Part shown: positions 33,726 to 41,927 of the stretch, one piece after another | How positions within the stretch are numbered: the stretch's first letter is position 1 | Layout: each line of letters starts with the position of its first letter | DNA from: Fimbriimonadaceae bacterium | GTDB lineage: Bacteria; Armatimonadota; Fimbriimonadia; Fimbriimonadales; Fimbriimonadaceae | NCBI GenBank assembly: GCA_019638795.1 | Contig: JAHBTB010000002.1 | Coordinates: 268,087-332,086, forward strand | Direction: 5' to 3' | Length of the DNA: 64,000 nucleotides | Program-made: the position numbers and the translations under genes | Notes under the pieces: generated by a model | What the model was told of the DNA's origin: nothing | Seen by the model: only the letters and a program-made list of their open reading frames with translations | Database searches by the model: none

Positions 33726-34415
33726 CTAGTTCGGCGAGATCACGTCGTCGAAGTGTTGGGTGGTCAGGCGGAAATTGGTGGGTGACTCCACCCGGTCGGC
33801 TTCTTCGGCCTGGACGATCTGTTGCTCTAGGATCGGGAGCATCTCGCTGAGCCGGTCGACCGTGTCGGTGGTCTCCAGCAGGTATTGCTTGCGGATGTTG
33901 TCGCAGTGCAGGAGGTTGGCGATGACAAACGAGAGGTCCGTCGCGTCCTGGGGCAAGTGGATCGACGTCACTTTGACGTCGAGCTTGGAAAACTGTTCTT
34001 CAAGCAGTTGGTGGACTGTCCCGCGGACCTGGTCGATCAACTTCGTGGCCCATTCCTCGTCGGAGACCTCCAGCTCGACGACGGGCTCGACATGTCCCAC
34101 GAGGTAGCTGCGTGACTCGTCGAGCTTGCGGATTCTGAACCGGCGCTGGCCCCGGACGTGGACGTCCATTTTGCCGTCTTCGAAGGTTTGCACCTTGACG
34201 ATCCGGACGGCGGTGCCCACCATGTATGGCTCGGCGCCTGGTCCGACTTCGCTCCCCGACCGGATGAGCACGACCCCAAAGCCGCTGTCGTACTGGACGC
34301 AGTCACGCACCATCTCGCGGTACCGGTCCTCAAAGACGTGGACCTGGAGGTCGGCGTGGGGGAACAGCACCGCGTTGAGGGGGAAGAGCGGCATTTCCTC
34401 CAGGTGCTCGGACAT
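33726..34415 (-). CDS. LON substrate-binding domain protein
   Basis: A 229-residue protein formed only of the LON N-terminal (PUA-like plus helical) domain. It has the family start MPLFPLNAVLFPHADLQVHVFEDRYREMV and then RGQRRFRIRKL. The ATPase and protease domains of Lon are absent, as in many stand-alone bacterial homologues. Its role is unknown; substrate recruitment is the usual suggestion. A perfect TATAAT lies 6 bases before the ATG. It is divergent from the histidine kinase gene. Confidence 0.82.
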   Translation of the reverse strand: MSEHLEEMPLFPLNAVLFPHADLQVHVFEDRYREMVRDCVQYDSGFGVVLIRSGSEVGPGAEPYMVGTAVRIVKVQTFEDGKMDVHVRGQRRFRIRKLDESRSYLVGHVEPVVELEVSDEEWATKLIDQVRGTVHQLLEEQFSKLDVKVTSIHLPQDATDLSFVIANLLHCDNIRKQYLLETTDTVDRLSEMLPILEQQIVQAEEADRVESPTNFRLTTQHFDDVISPN

Positions 34416-34421
34416 GGTTCA

Positions 34422-34427
34422 ATTATA
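34422..34427 (-). promoter_or_regulatory. Consensus -10 of a leaderless promoter
   Basis: TATAAT on the minus strand, ending 6 bases before the LON-domain ATG. There is no Shine-Dalgarno sequence. This is the clearest leaderless start of the window. Confidence 0.6.
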
Positions 34428-34553
34428 GCTAGGGGAGCCCTGACCTTGAGGTGTCAGAGCTGGCCGGGACTTCTGACGGGATGGTGGGACCGAAGGGCCC
34501 GCTGGGTATCCTTCCTCATTCGCGTTGAGCGGACTTGACCCCTGAGCGAACCA

Positions 34554-36296
34554 ATGAGCGAGATGCATGCACCGGACAGCAACGAGGGGTTGGAGTCTCT
34601 TCAAAGTCGGATCGCTGAGCTGGAGGCGGAGAACCAGCGCCTTCGCAGCAGCAGCGAACCTGACCGGCAGTCCAAACCGGCCGACAACGTGCCTGCCGCC
34701 GTGCCGATGGAGTCGGCCAGCGAAGTGGCCAGCATCCAAGAAGGGGACGTCACCCTTCGACGGCTGGTCCAACGCATCGCGATGATCCTCCAAGCGGAGA
34801 AGATCGTCATCATGTTCTACCAGGCCGAGGTCGGCGAACTGGTCGCCATTCCGCCCGCCTACGGCGTCGAAGAGTCGAAGCTGGAGAAGTTCAAGGTCCG
34901 CGCGACCCAAGGCATCACCGGCCAGGTGTTCCGTGACGGCGAGCCGCTGATCTTCCACAACGCGGACGACGACCCCCGCACCCGCAAGGACTTGGTCGCC
35001 TTGATGCACGTCCAGAACGGCATCACCGTCCCCTTGGTCATCGAGCGGCGCGACGAAGAGAACCGGATCGTCGACCGCACCACCATCGGTGTCTTGCACG
35101 CCTTCAACAAGCGGCACGGCGAGGACTTCAACGACGAGGACGTCCGCCTGTTGGAGCGCATGGCCCGCAACGTCGGGTCGATCATCGCCAACCTGCAGCT
35201 GTATAAGAAGGTCGTCGAGGAGCGAGAAGAGCTTCTCCAGACTTTCGAGAGCTTGACGAGCGGCCTCGTGCTTGTCTCGCCCGACGCGCGGATCAGCCAG
35301 ATCAACCAGAGCGCACGGGCGATTTTCCGGCTGGGCGCCGACGTGGTCGGCAAGCATGTCTCCGAGGCGTTTCCCGAAGAGAGCTTGAACGCCTTCATGG
35401 TGATGGGCGCGGCAGGCAACGAACCAGATCCCTATGAGGTCAGCCTTGACTTCCATGGTGTCGAACGCATCTACACCGTGCAGGGCGCCTTGGTGAAGAA
35501 CGAAGAGGCCAAAAACCTGGGCTTCGTCGTCATCTTCAACGACGTGACCGAGGCCAAGAACATCGACAAGATGAAGTCGAGCTTTGTCGCGATGGCCTCC
35601 CACGAGCTCCGCACGCCACTGACCGCCATCAAAGGCTTCAGCAGCACCCTGCTCGAGGGCTTGGACGACAACCTGTATTCCAAGGAAGAGAGCAAGGAGT
35701 TTCTTGGCATCGTGGTCAGCGAGTGCGACCGGTTGCGCCGTTTGATCGACGACTTGCTCAACACGGCCCGGATCGAGGCGGGCGAGTCGCTCAAACCCAA
35801 CTACACCAGGTTCGCCGTCGTGCCGCTCGTAGAGAAAGTCGTGCGGGTCCAGAACCAGGCGTCGCACCGGCACGAGGTCAAGCTGCAGATCGTCCCCGAG
35901 GGCATCCCCGACAGCATCATTGGCGACGAGGACAAGCTCGACCAGATCCTGACAAACCTTCTCAACAACGCGATCAAGTACTCGCCCGAGGGTGGTGACG
36001 TCATCGTCCACCTGAAGCGTGAAGGGGACGAGGTCGTCTTCGGCATCGAGGACCACGGCATCGGCATCCCTGCCGACCACCTCTCCAAGGTCTTTGAGCG
36101 GTTCCACCGGGTCAACAACGAGGACAACCGGAAGATCTACGGCACCGGCCTTGGCCTCTACCTCGTCAAGCACTTGGTCGAGACCGTCCATCTTGGCCGT
36201 GTGTGGGCAGAGTCCGAGGTCGGCAAGGGCTCGACGTTCAAGGTCGCGATCCCAGTGGAGCTCGACCTGGAAAAGGCGAAGGAACTCAACGACTGA
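34554..36296 (+). CDS. Soluble GAF-PAS sensor histidine kinase
   Basis: A 580-residue cytosolic kinase without membrane segments. Order: a short coiled coil (10-35), a GAF domain (about 65-215), a linking coiled coil, a PAS domain (about 228-335), HisKA with the phospho-acceptor His350 in ASHELRTPL, and a HATPase_c domain with NLLNNAIKYSPEGG, EDHGIGIP and GTGLGLYLVKHLV. It would sense a soluble cue through GAF or PAS. No response regulator is encoded next to it, so it is an orphan. A second in-frame ATG lies at 34563. The HAD gene begins 3 bases after its stop. Confidence 0.9.
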   Translation: MSEMHAPDSNEGLESLQSRIAELEAENQRLRSSSEPDRQSKPADNVPAAVPMESASEVASIQEGDVTLRRLVQRIAMILQAEKIVIMFYQAEVGELVAIPPAYGVEESKLEKFKVRATQGITGQVFRDGEPLIFHNADDDPRTRKDLVALMHVQNGITVPLVIERRDEENRIVDRTTIGVLHAFNKRHGEDFNDEDVRLLERMARNVGSIIANLQLYKKVVEEREELLQTFESLTSGLVLVSPDARISQINQSARAIFRLGADVVGKHVSEAFPEESLNAFMVMGAAGNEPDPYEVSLDFHGVERIYTVQGALVKNEEAKNLGFVVIFNDVTEAKNIDKMKSSFVAMASHELRTPLTAIKGFSSTLLEGLDDNLYSKEESKEFLGIVVSECDRLRRLIDDLLNTARIEAGESLKPNYTRFAVVPLVEKVVRVQNQASHRHEVKLQIVPEGIPDSIIGDEDKLDQILTNLLNNAIKYSPEGGDVIVHLKREGDEVVFGIEDHGIGIPADHLSKVFERFHRVNNEDNRKIYGTGLGLYLVKHLVETVHLGRVWAESEVGKGSTFKVAIPVELDLEKAKELND

Positions 36297-36298
36297 AG

Positions 36299-36958
36299 AT
36301 GCTGCAAGCGGTGGTCTTCGACTTCGACGGCCTTATCGCTGACACGGAGTCGAACGAGTACGCGGCGTGGCAGTCGGTCTATGCCGACCATGGGTGCGAC
36401 CTTGCGCCCGAGGACTGGGCCAAAGCGGTCGGAGCGGGCCCGACCGCCTTTGACGCTTTCGAACACCTGGTCGTCCTTTCCCGACAAGACCTGGACAGGG
36501 CGGCGACCATGGCCGAATGGGCTTCGCGTCGAGACCGGCTGAACGAAGGTCTGCTGCTGCTCCCCGGGGTCGAGGCCCTGCTCGACGCCCTGAGCGACGA
36601 CGGCGTGTCGGTCGCGGTGGCGTCAAGCTCGCGGCGGGATTGGGTGGAGGGCCACCTGGCCCGGCTTGACGTGCTTGAGCGGTTCGCCGCCGTCGTCACC
36701 CGCGACGACCACGCACCCAAGCCAGCCCCCGACCTCTACCTGGGCGCATGTTCTCGCCTTGGGGCGGAGCCAACTGCCTCTGTTGCGCTGGAGGACTCTT
36801 CGAACGGTGTCTTGGCCGCGAAGCGGGCGGGCATGGCCGCAGTCGCCGTGCCCAATGCGGTCACGAGGGACTATGACTTCTCCTTGGCCGACGTGGTGGT
36901 CGACTCACTCACCAAGGTCGACGTCACGCTGCTGCGGGGCTTGGTCACGCGAGACTAG
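36299..36958 (+). CDS. HAD-superfamily hydrolase (beta-phosphoglucomutase-like)
   Basis: A 219-residue HAD enzyme with the motif I DFDGLIADTES, where the second Asp of DxD is in DFDG. Cap-domain helices follow, then motif II VAVASSSRRDW, the motif III lysine in HAPKPAPDLYLGA and motif IV ALEDSSNGVLAA. This is the subclass I layout of phosphoglycolate phosphatase or beta-phosphoglucomutase; a phosphatase on a small phosphosugar is likely. It begins 3 bases after the histidine kinase stop and shares its own stop (CTAG) with the convergent PGI/PMI gene. Confidence 0.82.
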   Translation: MLQAVVFDFDGLIADTESNEYAAWQSVYADHGCDLAPEDWAKAVGAGPTAFDAFEHLVVLSRQDLDRAATMAEWASRRDRLNEGLLLLPGVEALLDALSDDGVSVAVASSSRRDWVEGHLARLDVLERFAAVVTRDDHAPKPAPDLYLGACSRLGAEPTASVALEDSSNGVLAAKRAGMAAVAVPNAVTRDYDFSLADVVVDSLTKVDVTLLRGLVTRD

Positions 36959-38025
36959 GCCGGCGCGTCGATCTTGGCCAACTCGGCCTTGAGCCGGTCG
37001 ATCGCGACCATGGCGGCCGGGTCGCGTCCGGCCAACGCGGCCATGTAGACGGAGACGTAGTCGCCGAAATGGGCGAGGGACAGCATCCGCGCCAGCAGGC
37101 TCTCACCGAATCCGCTCGCCTTGGCAAACGAGGTCTTGCCTTCGATGAGTTCAAATGTCGCCGCGATCCGGGCGAGCATGCGCGGGCTCTCGTCGCCGCC
37201 GAGCATGAGGACGGTAACCCACGCGTCGACGCCTTGTTCGCCCGACCCCTCCCAACCAAGGATCTCGTTGTGGCAGAGCTCAGGGAAGACGTGGGTGAAC
37301 ACCATTTCTTTGGCGTTCTCGTTGATCTGTCCCTTCCAGCGGTTGGCGACCCCGGCCTGCCAGGCCCCCGCGGCGTACAGGAGGCCGACTTTGCCGCTGA
37401 GCTTTTCGGCGAGTAGCTTGGCTTCGTTCCCGGTGGTGGGACGGTCGAGACCGAACCGGTCGCGGGCTTCAAAGAGCGTGGCGACGACACCCTCGTAATC
37501 TTGCCGGGGCAGCAAGCCCAGTTTGTCGCTGATGAAGACGACCGGCACGAGCATGTAGCCGAGGGCGGTGCGGGGCGGCTGGCCTCCGGGGACCGTGACA
37601 CACGTGAATCCGTCGGCCTTTGCCTTCTCTGCCAACTGGCCGCCGCTCGTCACGGCGACGACCGTGGCGCCGCGAGACTTTGCCTCGTCGTAGGCGGCGA
37701 GAGTCTCCTCGGTGTTGCCGCTGTAGCTGGTCGCAAAGACCAACGTCGACGGCCCGACCCAGTGGGGCAGGTGGTAGTCGCGGTTGACCTGGAAGGGGAC
37801 GCTGGACTGGGCGTCGAAGAGACCTTTGGCAAAGTCTCCTCCGGCCGCGCTGCCGCCGAGGCCGGTGAGCACGACCGACGTGACGCCCGGCAGGGCGTCG
37901 GGCAAGTCGGCGCCCCGGACGATCTCCAAAGTGCGGAGGCACTGCTCAGGAAACGCCTCGACCAGCCCGACGAAGCCGGACGGGTCGTGCTGGGTGACGG
38001 CGGAGCGGTCGTCGAGGAGGGGCAT
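36955..38025 (-). CDS. Bifunctional phosphoglucose/phosphomannose isomerase
   Basis: A 356-residue SIS-domain isomerase interconverting fructose 6-phosphate with glucose or mannose 6-phosphate. The first SIS domain has TGLGGSAAGGDF and the phosphate-binding SYSGNTEET; the second covers about 190-340. Length and motifs match the archaeal/bacterial PGI/PMI family rather than classical PGI. Mannose 6-phosphate from it would feed the mannose-1-phosphate guanylyltransferase at 41.9-44.4 kb. It starts directly after the ssb stop, in the place where rpsR is normally found. Confidence 0.85.
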   Translation of the reverse strand: MPLLDDRSAVTQHDPSGFVGLVEAFPEQCLRTLEIVRGADLPDALPGVTSVVLTGLGGSAAGGDFAKGLFDAQSSVPFQVNRDYHLPHWVGPSTLVFATSYSGNTEETLAAYDEAKSRGATVVAVTSGGQLAEKAKADGFTCVTVPGGQPPRTALGYMLVPVVFISDKLGLLPRQDYEGVVATLFEARDRFGLDRPTTGNEAKLLAEKLSGKVGLLYAAGAWQAGVANRWKGQINENAKEMVFTHVFPELCHNEILGWEGSGEQGVDAWVTVLMLGGDESPRMLARIAATFELIEGKTSFAKASGFGESLLARMLSLAHFGDYVSVYMAALAGRDPAAMVAIDRLKAELAKIDAPA

Positions 38026-38442
38026 TTACTCGTCGGCGAAGGGGTCGTACTCGTTCTCTGCCGGGGCGGTCCCGGTGGCGCGGGCGGAGGAGCCGCCTCG
38101 CGGTGCGCCGTCGTCGTCACGCGGCCTGTCCAGCCCCTGGACGCTGTCGGCGACGATCTCGAAGGCTTCGCGGTTCTGGCCCTCTTTGTCGGTGTACTTG
38201 CGCGACTGCAGTCGGCCGTCGACGGCGACAAGCCGCCCCTTGGAGAGATAGTTGGCGACAAACTCGGCGGTCTGGCCCCAGGCGCTGATGTTGAAAAAGT
38301 CGGCGGTCGGCGAACCGTCCGTCGGCTTGACCCGCTTGTCCACCGCGATCGCGAAGTTGGCCACCGACTTACCGGAAGTCGTCGACCGAAGTTCGGGGTC
38401 ACGGGTCAGCCGGCCGATGAGGACGACGCGGTTCAGGCTCAT
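38026..38442 (-). CDS. ssb: Single-stranded DNA-binding protein
   Basis: A 138-residue OB-fold protein starting MSLNRVVLIGRLTRDPELR, which fixes the ATG at 38442. Residues 1-105 bind ssDNA as a tetramer. A short Gly/Pro-rich linker leads to the acidic tip NEYDPFADE. The usual tip ends in DDDIPF at the very C-terminus; here three residues follow the Pro-Phe, which might weaken or alter partner docking. The ATG overlaps the rpsF stop by 4 bases, the common rpsF-ssb coupling. Confidence 0.93.
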   Translation of the reverse strand: MSLNRVVLIGRLTRDPELRSTTSGKSVANFAIAVDKRVKPTDGSPTADFFNISAWGQTAEFVANYLSKGRLVAVDGRLQSRKYTDKEGQNREAFEIVADSVQGLDRPRDDDGAPRGGSSARATGTAPAENEYDPFADE

Positions 38443-38762
38443 GCCTTGACCTCGGCGGGAGTCTCGGTCTCGGGGCCACGGGTGAGGATCGTGTGGCGGA
38501 TGACCTGGTCGTTGATCCGCATGAGGCGGTTGAGCTCGGCGGGGACGTTGCCGGGGGCCTCGAAGTGCATGAGGATGTAGTTGCCCTCGCGATGGTCGTT
38601 GATCTCGTAGGCAAGCTTCCGCTTCTCCCAAAGACCGGCCGACTCGACCGTCCCTCCGTTCTTTTCGACGACGCCTTTGAAGTTGTCGGCGACGGCCTGG
38701 ACTTCCTCGCTGGTGAGCGAGGCGGGGACGATATAAAGCGCTTCGTACTTGGACGTCTTCAT
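38439..38762 (-). CDS. rpsF: 30S ribosomal protein S6
   Basis: A 107-residue primary rRNA-binding protein of the small-subunit platform that pairs with S18. The sequence opens MKTSKYEALYIV and contains the conserved KRKLAYEINDHREGNYILMHFEA. GGGAG lies about 8 bases upstream of the ATG. The operon continues to ssb and then PGI/PMI; rpsR, usually third, is missing here and must be elsewhere. Upstream inverted repeats in the leader might be autoregulatory, but no S6:S18 site was identified with confidence. Confidence 0.95.
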   Translation of the reverse strand: MKTSKYEALYIVPASLTSEEVQAVADNFKGVVEKNGGTVESAGLWEKRKLAYEINDHREGNYILMHFEAPGNVPAELNRLMRINDQVIRHTILTRGPETETPAEVKA

Positions 38763-38869
38763 GTTGTTTGGCTCCCTATGGCCTCTGTACAGTGCCCGGC
38801 CCACTGGCCTGGCACAGAGAGCGTGAGACAGTGCGCCAAGATACCCGGACCGCCCGGTCGGCCCTGGGT

Positions 38870-38896
38870 TCCCTGATTTTCACCTTTCCTCAGGGA
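38870..38896. repeat. Inverted repeat in the rpsF / exported-protein divergent region
   Basis: TCCCTGA and TCAGGGA, a 7-pair dyad with a 13-base loop. A partly overlapping outer pair is GGTTCC/GGAACC, so two alternative folds are possible. It lies in the 202-base divergent gap, which otherwise shows only the GTGCC/GGCAC repeat near 38.8 kb. Confidence 0.3.
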
Positions 38897-38964
38897 CCAT
38901 GGAACCTCCCGCATCCTTCGTCCGGTAAGGACACTTAGCTTTGCTTTCGCAAGGTGGGGGATTC

Positions 38965-40272
38965 ATGAAGAATATCCGTTCTAAGCTGGTTGTAGCGGCT
39001 GGAGTAGCCGTTGCTGTGACAGGTGTCATGATCGCCAAGGCCCAGTTCGTCAGTCTTGACGGTAGTGCCATGCACGTGGCGTCCAACCCGGTCGATTCAG
39101 CCCAAAAGGTGACCAAAACCTTTGACCATGTGCCTGCCCGGGAGGTCGTGTCATGGGCACGCTCCCGCAATCTGCCCATCTCCATCGCCGACTCGGACAT
39201 CCCGGACCGCGACGTCACCTTGACCCTGACCGACGTCGACCCCGCGGACGTCGGCCCGCTCCTCGCCAGCGCGATGGGCTTACAGGCGAAGAAGGAGGGG
39301 GACAAGTACGTCCTTTGCCCGGCTGGATTCCCGGAGATCGTGGCGGGCAACTTTGACATCCCCGAGGTCCCCGAAGTCCCGCAGTCGGCGGAGGCCGTCC
39401 CTGTCCCGCCGGTCGAGATGTTCGCGGAGATCCCCCAAGTCTTTGACAAGATCAAGAAGGAGATGGGGGTCAAGGACCTTAAGGACATCGAACAAGCCGA
39501 CGAGAAGACAAAGCAGCGCTTCAAGGAACTTGTCGAAAAACACATGGGCGAGTGGTCCAAGCAGTTCGAGAAGAAGTTCGACTCCAAGGCCTTTGAGAAG
39601 CACATGGAAGCCTGGGGCAAGGACTTTGCCAAGAAGTTCGACTCGCCCGAGTGGAAGGCCAAGATGGAAAAGCTGGCCAAGGAGATGAAGGCCCATGCCG
39701 GTGAAATGAAGCTGGACGGTGAGGCTATGAAGAAGCTCCACCAACAGATGGAGCAGTTGCAGAAGGGCTTTGCCGACGGCAAGACGGGCCGCAGCTTCGG
39801 CTTTGACGCGAAGGCCTTGGCTGAACTTGGCCGACATAGCTGGCTCATTGGCCCGGGCGGCCAAGTGACCGTCGTCGGTCCGGACGGCAAGAAGCAGGTC
39901 ATCGACCTTCGGTCAAAGGGTGGCGACGTTGTGATCACGATCGACAAGGACGGCACCTACAAGGTCACCCGCCCCGAGGTGAAGAAGGCGACGAAGGTCA
40001 AGTCAGGGTTCGACGGTCACACGTTGGACATCGACCGCCACTTCACCATGGACCAAGACAAGGCCCGCAAGATCTTGGACAGCCTGACCGACGGCCAAAA
40101 GAAGATGATGGCGGACCAGGGGTACCTGACCCCGGCCGACCTGACCCCCGCTCAGCGCGAGCTGCTGGGTGACATGGGTGACGGTGAGTTTGAGTTCGCG
40201 TTCTCGATCGACGGCAAGCACCTCCGCATCAAGAACAAGGAACGCAAGGCCGCTGGCTCCGTGGGTGTCTAG
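38965..40272 (+). CDS. Exported protein with STN-like domain and charged helical repeat region
   Basis: A 435-residue protein with a signal peptide (RSKLVVAAGVAVAVTGVMIA). Residues ~50-118 resemble the STN/secretin N-terminal fold (FDHVPAREVVSWARSRNLPI, then VTLTLTDVDPADV). The middle (~150-265) is very rich in Lys, Glu, Met and Phe with repeated KKFDS and KxMExxAK patterns, predicted long helices. The C-terminal part is mixed and includes a HFTMDQDKARKILDSL stretch. AGGTGGGGG precedes the ATG. There is no secretin or TonB partner nearby. A terminator follows. Function unknown. Confidence 0.65.
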   Translation: MKNIRSKLVVAAGVAVAVTGVMIAKAQFVSLDGSAMHVASNPVDSAQKVTKTFDHVPAREVVSWARSRNLPISIADSDIPDRDVTLTLTDVDPADVGPLLASAMGLQAKKEGDKYVLCPAGFPEIVAGNFDIPEVPEVPQSAEAVPVPPVEMFAEIPQVFDKIKKEMGVKDLKDIEQADEKTKQRFKELVEKHMGEWSKQFEKKFDSKAFEKHMEAWGKDFAKKFDSPEWKAKMEKLAKEMKAHAGEMKLDGEAMKKLHQQMEQLQKGFADGKTGRSFGFDAKALAELGRHSWLIGPGGQVTVVGPDGKKQVIDLRSKGGDVVITIDKDGTYKVTRPEVKKATKVKSGFDGHTLDIDRHFTMDQDKARKILDSLTDGQKKMMADQGYLTPADLTPAQRELLGDMGDGEFEFAFSIDGKHLRIKNKERKAAGSVGV

Positions 40273-40293
40273 GCCCGGCCCCGCCTCGATGAT

Positions 40294-40328
40294 GTCCGTC
40301 CGGGTGCCTTGACTGGCCCCGGGCGGAC
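40294..40328 (+). terminator. Intrinsic terminator
   Basis: An 11-pair stem (GTCCGTCCGGG with CCCGGGCGGAC, one G-U) and a 13-base loop, followed by TTCCTTTACT. It lies 21 bases after the STN-like gene and just before the end of the convergent HD gene. Confidence 0.7.
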
Positions 40329-40336
40329 TTCCTTTA

Positions 40337-41050
40337 CTATTCCAACGAGGTTCCGTTGACCGAGAGGGCGAACCGGTAGCCCATCATGTTCGCCGAGCGG
40401 CGGCACATGACCATGCGGGACAGGAAGATCTCGAAGTACTCCATCACGGTAGCGAACGACGTGTCGATCTCCAGGGCAAGGAGAATGGTCTTGGCATGGG
40501 CGTCGAGCTCGACGCGGCTCTTCTGGACGGCGTAGTTCACGCGGTCGTGGATGTCGAAGGTCTCTATCACCGGGTTCTGGACACGACTGAAGTGGACGTC
40601 GCCCTTGTCGGCGATGATCAGCGAGGCCGACATGATGCTGACGGGCTGGCCGACCAGTTCCTCATGGTTTCCGATCGCCCCCAGGATCGGCGTGATCTCT
40701 TCCGTCGGCATGCCCATCTCGTTGAGGACGTTGTAGGCCAGTCCGGCGCCGGAGATCGGGTGGTTGTTGCGGTTGATCGAGTTGCCGATGTCGTGGAGGT
40801 AGGCCGCGATGGTGGCAAGTTCGACTTGCCGAGGCGGCATCTCTAGTCCCTCCATGATGTAGCGTGTGATGCCGCTCACGACGTCAGCGTGCCGCTGGCC
40901 GTGTTCGGTGTAGCCCATCGCCCGCATGACGTCGTTGGCACCGGCGATCAACGCCCTGACCTTTGGGTTAGTCTTAACCCGCTTGAATGTCACTGTCCGA
41001 CTCTCCGTTCTCTCGGTGGCCGGCACGAGGGTTTCTTCAGGGTTGGACAT
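40337..41050 (-). CDS. HD-domain phosphohydrolase
   Basis: A 237-residue protein of the HD superfamily, metal-dependent phosphohydrolases. The histidine of HGQRHADVV and the His-Asp of YLHDIGNSI form the H...HD motif, with a further His in GNHEEL. A nucleotide or signalling nucleotide could be the substrate; nothing in the sequence decides. Its first 14 bases overlap the end of the deacetylase gene, making it the last gene of a three-gene minus-strand operon for surface polysaccharide. Confidence 0.78.
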   Translation of the reverse strand: MSNPEETLVPATERTESRTVTFKRVKTNPKVRALIAGANDVMRAMGYTEHGQRHADVVSGITRYIMEGLEMPPRQVELATIAAYLHDIGNSINRNNHPISGAGLAYNVLNEMGMPTEEITPILGAIGNHEELVGQPVSIMSASLIIADKGDVHFSRVQNPVIETFDIHDRVNYAVQKSRVELDAHAKTILLALEIDTSFATVMEYFEIFLSRMVMCRRSANMMGYRFALSVNGTSLE

Positions 41051-41927
41051 AAGGTTTGTGCCTGCCGTCGGCGATCCGGTTCAACCAATAGGTCAGGCCG
41101 TGGTCCTTATCGTCAGCACCGACCCGGGCGATGTTGTAGGGGTTGAACTTCTTACTCTTGGGCGAGTAGGCGGGCTGGTCTCCGGCCAGGCACGCGTCGG
41201 TGTGCTTGTACCGCTTGCCCTTGTACTCAAACCCTTTGGTCAGCAACGTCATGTCTTTGGGCTTGATGCCGTAAGGGTAGCAGAACGAGTCTGCCTCCAT
41301 GCCCAACGCCTCGATCATGTCGATACAGGCTCCCATTTCCTTGACGACCTGTTCTTCAGAGAGCTTCTTGAGGTTCGGATGGGACATGGTGTGTGATCCG
41401 ACCTGGCACCCCCAGGCCTTGAGCATCTCGATCTTTTTGGCGACCCACTTCTTTTGGCCAAACGGTCCGTTCGCGTTGACAAAGAATGTGGCCTTGACGG
41501 GGAAGTCAGGATGCTTGGCGGCAAAGGCCATCCAAATGCCGACGAAGCACTTGGGGTCGACGGTGCCGTCCTCGAGGATGTTGAACTGGTCGCGGTGGGA
41601 GTCGTCGAACGTCATGACGACGGGAGACGCCCCGGGGGCGAGTTTCATGTCGTCATGGACGTACTCCCGCATGGTGACGGGGCGGAACCCCATCTTGTAA
41701 AAGCGCAGCAGGTCGTTGCGGAAGTGTTCGTACGACCGGAACATGTACTTCTCGGTCGGCCCGATGTGGTGGTACATCGGCACGATCACCGACCCTTCGG
41801 TGTTGCCCTTTCGTTCGGTGACCCGGGCAGGCTGGGTGAACACCTGGGCGGGCCGGGCGGCGACAGGGGTGTGGCTTGCCAGGGCTCCGACCAGAACAGC
41901 GGCGCTCAGAATCCGGGCCAGGGTCAA
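41037..41927 (-). CDS. Polysaccharide deacetylase, CE4/NodB family
   Basis: A 296-residue exported enzyme (signal peptide ILSAAVLVGALASHTPVAA) removing N- or O-acetyl groups from a glycan. NodB motif 1 is MTFDDSH, with the catalytic and metal aspartates. Motif 2 is SHTMSHPNL, with the two metal histidines. MYHHIG and a late CYPYG are also typical. It lies between the sugar-nucleotide fusion gene, which it overlaps in ATGA, and the HD gene. Its target is probably a polymer built from the product of that upstream gene or peptidoglycan. Confidence 0.85.
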   Translation of the reverse strand: MTLARILSAAVLVGALASHTPVAARPAQVFTQPARVTERKGNTEGSVIVPMYHHIGPTEKYMFRSYEHFRNDLLRFYKMGFRPVTMREYVHDDMKLAPGASPVVMTFDDSHRDQFNILEDGTVDPKCFVGIWMAFAAKHPDFPVKATFFVNANGPFGQKKWVAKKIEMLKAWGCQVGSHTMSHPNLKKLSEEQVVKEMGACIDMIEALGMEADSFCYPYGIKPKDMTLLTKGFEYKGKRYKHTDACLAGDQPAYSPKSKKFNPYNIARVGADDKDHGLTYWLNRIADGRHKPYVQP

